Positions 60,493 through 64,000 of a DNA stretch of 64,000 nucleotides are shown here, in pieces; position 1 is the first letter of the stretch; each line of letters begins with the position of its first letter. Below the pieces are notes generated by a model, which ran no database searches, had not been told where the DNA came from, and saw only the letters and a list, made by a program, of their open reading frames with translations. This DNA is from Lates calcarifer (taxonomy: Eukaryota > Chordata > Actinopteri > Centropomidae): assembly GCF_001640805.2 (NCBI RefSeq), contig NC_066838.1:4613101-4677100 (forward strand), read 5' to 3'. The position numbers and the translations under genes were made by a program.

Positions 60493-62300
60493 AGCACACA
60501 CTAGACACAGCCTTGTCTCCTGTTTTTATTCATCAGCCTTGTTTTTTGGAATAGCAGAGGAATGAAACCACTGTCTCCTTAGACTAAGTTTACATTTCTC
60601 TCTAAAAGAGAACTGTCTGAAAAAGAGAAACAAAAGTTGGAGTGCATATACATGCTTGTAATTAACACAATGTACTAATCAATGCATTAAATGTACTGTG
60701 AGAGCTGCGACCAAATTGACCAAGTCCTGACCCCCTTTTTCTGTTGCTACACCTGTCAAACCCTCCATTAACACGTGGTACATATAGAGTTTACAATGGT
60801 AATTATGTATTTGTAATTTTTGAAACAATGGGCCCAGAGGTATGAAAAAGCAGGTTTCTTATTTCTAGCCTGAGGCCATCAATTTTACCAGACTGACTTT
60901 GATTTGTAAAAATGTTTCTCACTTATTTATATGCCAAAAAAAGGAAAAAAATTAATTTAAAAAAAGCAAACTCTTGCTCCTAAAGGGTTTTCTTGAATTT
61001 GTATTATTATTGCAAGCCCGAGATTATGAATTCCTGGAGGGACTGATACATCAGGTTTGTGATGTTTAATGTGCAAAAAAAGCAGTATCGTTATTACCTT
61101 AGTAGAAGGGCTGTGGCAAATTATGAGTGACAAGGTCATGGCACATGCATATGTTAGTAATAAAGTTGGAAGGCAGTTAAACTCACTCCTGTGGTGGAAA
61201 TTCCAAATGCCACCTCATTTAAAGGCACAATCGAATTAGTTTGAACACAAGTGTGACTATCAATCATGCTGTTAGGTGCAGGACAGATGGGTTCAACAGT
61301 GGGGAAGAACCCCAGAGTAAGCCAGCATTGTAACTCATAAATGTTTTGAGAAAACTTTATGAAAATTCAAATTTATGTATTTTTCCATATTTGTATGCCA
61401 GGTATTATGAAAGCTTTAAAATAAGGTATTACTAATTCTATTTTATTCTTCAAAAACATAATTCCTATGAATAATCAGTAAAAAAGGGATCAGCTGTGTG
61501 TCCAGAAAGCGTGTGTCTGCCTTTCTTTCTCTCTGTTCAGCTGTGTGTTGTCCCTTCCTGGGGTTATTACACAGGCCTCCACCAGGCTTTGTTTGGCCTT
61601 CCACAAGGCTCCAGAGGGACCTAATGACTTTCATTATCAGATGGGGGAATTTAATTTGAGCTACACCGCTGTCAGAGATGAGTAGCCCGATATGGAGCCA
61701 CGCTGGAGAAAATAAAAGAGTGAGTAATTACTCTTTAGGGGTCTGGGCGGGGTGGGTGCAGTTTGTGGGTGACGAGAGCACAACAGGTCGAGACATGGAG
61801 AGAAAGAGCGGGAGAGAGAAGGAGAGACACCGAGCGTGGTTTATGAAAGAAATCAATAGTGAGTTGCCACTGTCAGGTTATGAGATTTGAGTTGGGATCC
61901 GTTTCCTCATTGTGACCGGAGCAATGGTCCGCGTTATTATCCATGAGGCTGGTGGACGGGTTAGCAAACAAAAGGGGAAGCCGGGTAAACGTGAGGTGCT
62001 GTTTACAAGGACATGAGAGCGAGGCCTGATTTGTAATGTGTGATTAGGAGGGTATTCAGTTGCGGAATTAGTGCCTTCTACGTCTTGACAAACAGGCCTC
62101 CCGAAATGCGACACAAACCCGATATGACTAGTTCATTTCTGAGACAGAATGAGAAAATGACTGAAGAGAGAAATGATGGCAGAAGATAAATATTCATCAG
62201 TTCCAATTCAATTTCCCAAACAGTTTGGTACATAAAAGCTATGGCTGTATATAGATAGTTTTGCAAAAGCTACAAGATAAAAATAAACTAGCAGTTGATT
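59856..62300. other. intergenic; candidate conserved non-coding stretches
   Basis: No gene recognised. 60170-60460, 60830-61270 and 61560-62150 are complex, free of familiar repeats, and carry TAATTA/TAATGA/TAATTG cores. One is a perfect 12 bp palindrome GAGTAATTACTC at 61722-61733. (AC)n occupies 60463-60491. A regulatory role is inference. Confidence 0.35.
60463..60491 (+). repeat. (AC)n microsatellite
   Basis: About 14 AC units. Confidence 0.95.
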
Positions 62301-64000
62301 GCAATAGATAAAGATAAAATTGCAGTCTTTACTTCGTGGCTCACAGTCAAAGCAGATGTTGTGACATTGTCTTTCTCAGATCACTTGCAGCTCACTTTGG
62401 CAGCAGAAAAGTGACACCATAGCGCCAACCTTGATGAAGACAAGAAGGCTGTAGTAAATGGAAATCTCTCTGAGGTGTGCCATTGCCAGCTCCACTCCTT
62501 GCTCTTCCAGCATTTGTAAATCTCCCATCTGTCTCCTCAGGTCTCTCCAGTAGCAGGATGCCTGCTCTGCTGCAAAGCATCAGTGTGGTAGCTTGTGCTT
62601 ATTAGCCAAATATCATGCTGCCAAACAACATGGGATAAAGGAAGCTTGTAGAGTCTAGCTTCTTGCAACAAATACAGACACACGTTACTGTGAAGGGAAA
62701 TGTTATAAATCTTATAAACTCAAAACATATTTAAATCAGAGGCACAGATTCAATACATCAAGGGTCAAAATAATCAACTACCTAGTCATGTTTATGGAGC
62801 CAAATTGAGTCTGAATTAACAACCTAGCTGCTGGTGTTAACACTAACTCTTTGATGCCAAGTAAGCCTAGCTAGGTAGCATAGGTGGGTAGCATGTTTGT
62901 TAAGCTAAACAAAAGAAGAGGTTACTTACTGTCGGTAGGCTGTTTATTTACAGCAGCAGCTTGTTGGTTAATTCAGGTTTACCAGCTGACAAAATTTTCA
63001 GGGCTGTTCAGGGCAGTGATGCCAACTATAAATATACAAAATAAAAAAATGTAATCAAAATAGATGTAACTGATTCTAACTAACTTTATCAATAGCTATT
63101 TTCCATTCATCATTACAACTGTACGCATCTAAATATGTCTGTAATGTAACACTTGTTGTGTCGGCTGACTGTGGAAGTATCATGAATAGAACTAACATTG
63201 TACCTGTGTATGTAACAGTGTGTCAGTGCACAAACGTGTAGAAAATAACATCACAGTGAAATGCAAATTGTGCCAGAGTGCTAAGTGTCTGTTGGCTGTT
63301 AAGAACTCTACTTCAAATTAGAAAAAGCACCTGCAGAGGCCCATTGAGAGGGTTTCTTTATTGTTGTAAAGCTGCTTTATGTGTGCCTAGTTGTAGTTGT
63401 AGTTCAGAAAAAAAAGTCTTAATAAGAGTCTTAATATTAAATTGATATAATTTAATAAATTATTATCATTTGTATATTGCACTCTGTTTATTTCATTATT
63501 TTATTTCATAACATTTATTTATTTCGTATTTAACTCTTAATGGCTCCATATAAATGAGCTCTCTGTGCCTACATCAGCAGGACAATCAACGCACTTTGAA
63601 AAAAAACTCACAACAGCTATGTTTATTAGAATTATCAGGACAGTTTCTTTAACAACATCAGTCACTGTCAGACATGAGGAAAGTGAGACTAAAGCTAAAA
63701 AAAGAGGCTTTTGCCTGGAGGGGCCTAGTGCAATGCCTCCTCCGCATCAGCTGGTCAAGTTCCTGCTCCAATATTTGTCACTCATCCTGAGGAGCAGCCT
63801 AACTTTAAACAGCACTTCTCCTGAGGCTGAGGAAACCAGTTTGGGTGAATCCAAATCAGGCACTGAAGAAGGCAGCAGTGAACACACCCAGCGTGCACTT
63901 ACAAGGCCTAAAGTCACTGCTTGCCCATGAACTTTAACCCCTAAATTAAATCATAATTATCTATTGTAATTTCAAAGTGAAAATTGTTAGTTTGGAAGTT
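62301..64000. other. intergenic, no gene confirmed
   Basis: AT-rich DNA. A 121-codon plus-strand frame at 63565-63930 (Ser/Thr/Glu-rich C-terminal half) has an ordinary start codon but no recognisable domain. GTGATGCCAACT at 63016-63027 is weakly reminiscent of a hAT end, but no partner end was found. Confidence 0.35.

Noticed and set aside
63565..63930. 121-codon plus-strand frame with Ser/Glu-rich C terminus
   Set aside because: Looks somewhat protein-like, but I recognise no family, and a nearby hAT-like end (63016) has no partner. Not enough to call a gene.
1..64000. CRISPR arrays, operons, prophage or plasmid functions
   Set aside because: No spaced direct repeats, no tandem coding genes and no bacterial signals. 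Base composition and repeats are those of a vertebrate.

Overview
This window is vertebrate DNA, and most probably from a teleost fish of the percomorph type. It is AT-rich and gene-poor. It has (TG)n, (AC)n, (ATT)n and poly-A/T tracts, splice signals, and a dense layer of decayed DNA transposons plus an L2-like LINE. Several of the repeats are families I recognise from perch-like fish genomes. No bacterial operon, CRISPR array, rRNA or tRNA gene is visible, and nearly all open frames over 60 codons look like chance frames or transposase debris.

One host-gene piece is well supported. It is the first coding exon (3744 to 3651, minus strand) of a chondroitin 4-O-sulfotransferase of the CHST11 type, ending in a clean splice donor. 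The rest of that gene should lie beyond the left edge, so 1-3650 is read as intron 1. The moderately GC-rich stretch at 3745-4320, with a consensus CRE, is read as its 5' UTR and promoter. Everything right of about 4.4 kb is then upstream intergenic DNA, or the intron of an unseen transcript.

Transposons by position: a BED-like finger remnant (0.9-1.1 kb); an internally deleted hAT copy with a BED-finger transposase start (5.5-6.1 kb); a TTAA-bounded 3.0 kb piggyBac element with broken transposase and an internal inverted duplication (8.28-11.29 kb); a Tc1/mariner transposase scrap (14.6 kb); a hAT element of the GTF2IRD2-like type (22.5-23.6 kb); a hAT-type MITE (26.0-26.3 kb); two near-identical 0.75 kb hAT-type elements 10 kb apart in the same orientation (28.7 and 38.6 kb); another short hAT-type element (35.2-35.8 kb); a hAT transposase C-terminal pseudogene (41.1-42.0 kb); a SINE-like fish repeat (44.4 kb); a 1.0 kb hAT element with target duplication (50.9-51.9 kb); an L2-like LINE split around a Tc1/mariner copy (52.4-53.8 kb); and a possible BED-finger remnant (54.1-54.35 kb). 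A separate short repeat family with TTAAAGGAAT-type ends occurs four times (7.3, 18.3, 20.8 and 59.5 kb).

The right part (about 54-62 kb) is comparatively poor in recognisable repeats. It holds unique stretches with homeodomain/POU-like palindromes, which are candidates for conserved non-coding regulatory DNA. I found no convincing novel biological system. The observations most worth checking are the piggyBac inverted duplication, the twin 750 bp elements, the possible regulatory palindromes, and an orphan exon-like frame with an immediately adjacent AATAAA at 57.3 kb.
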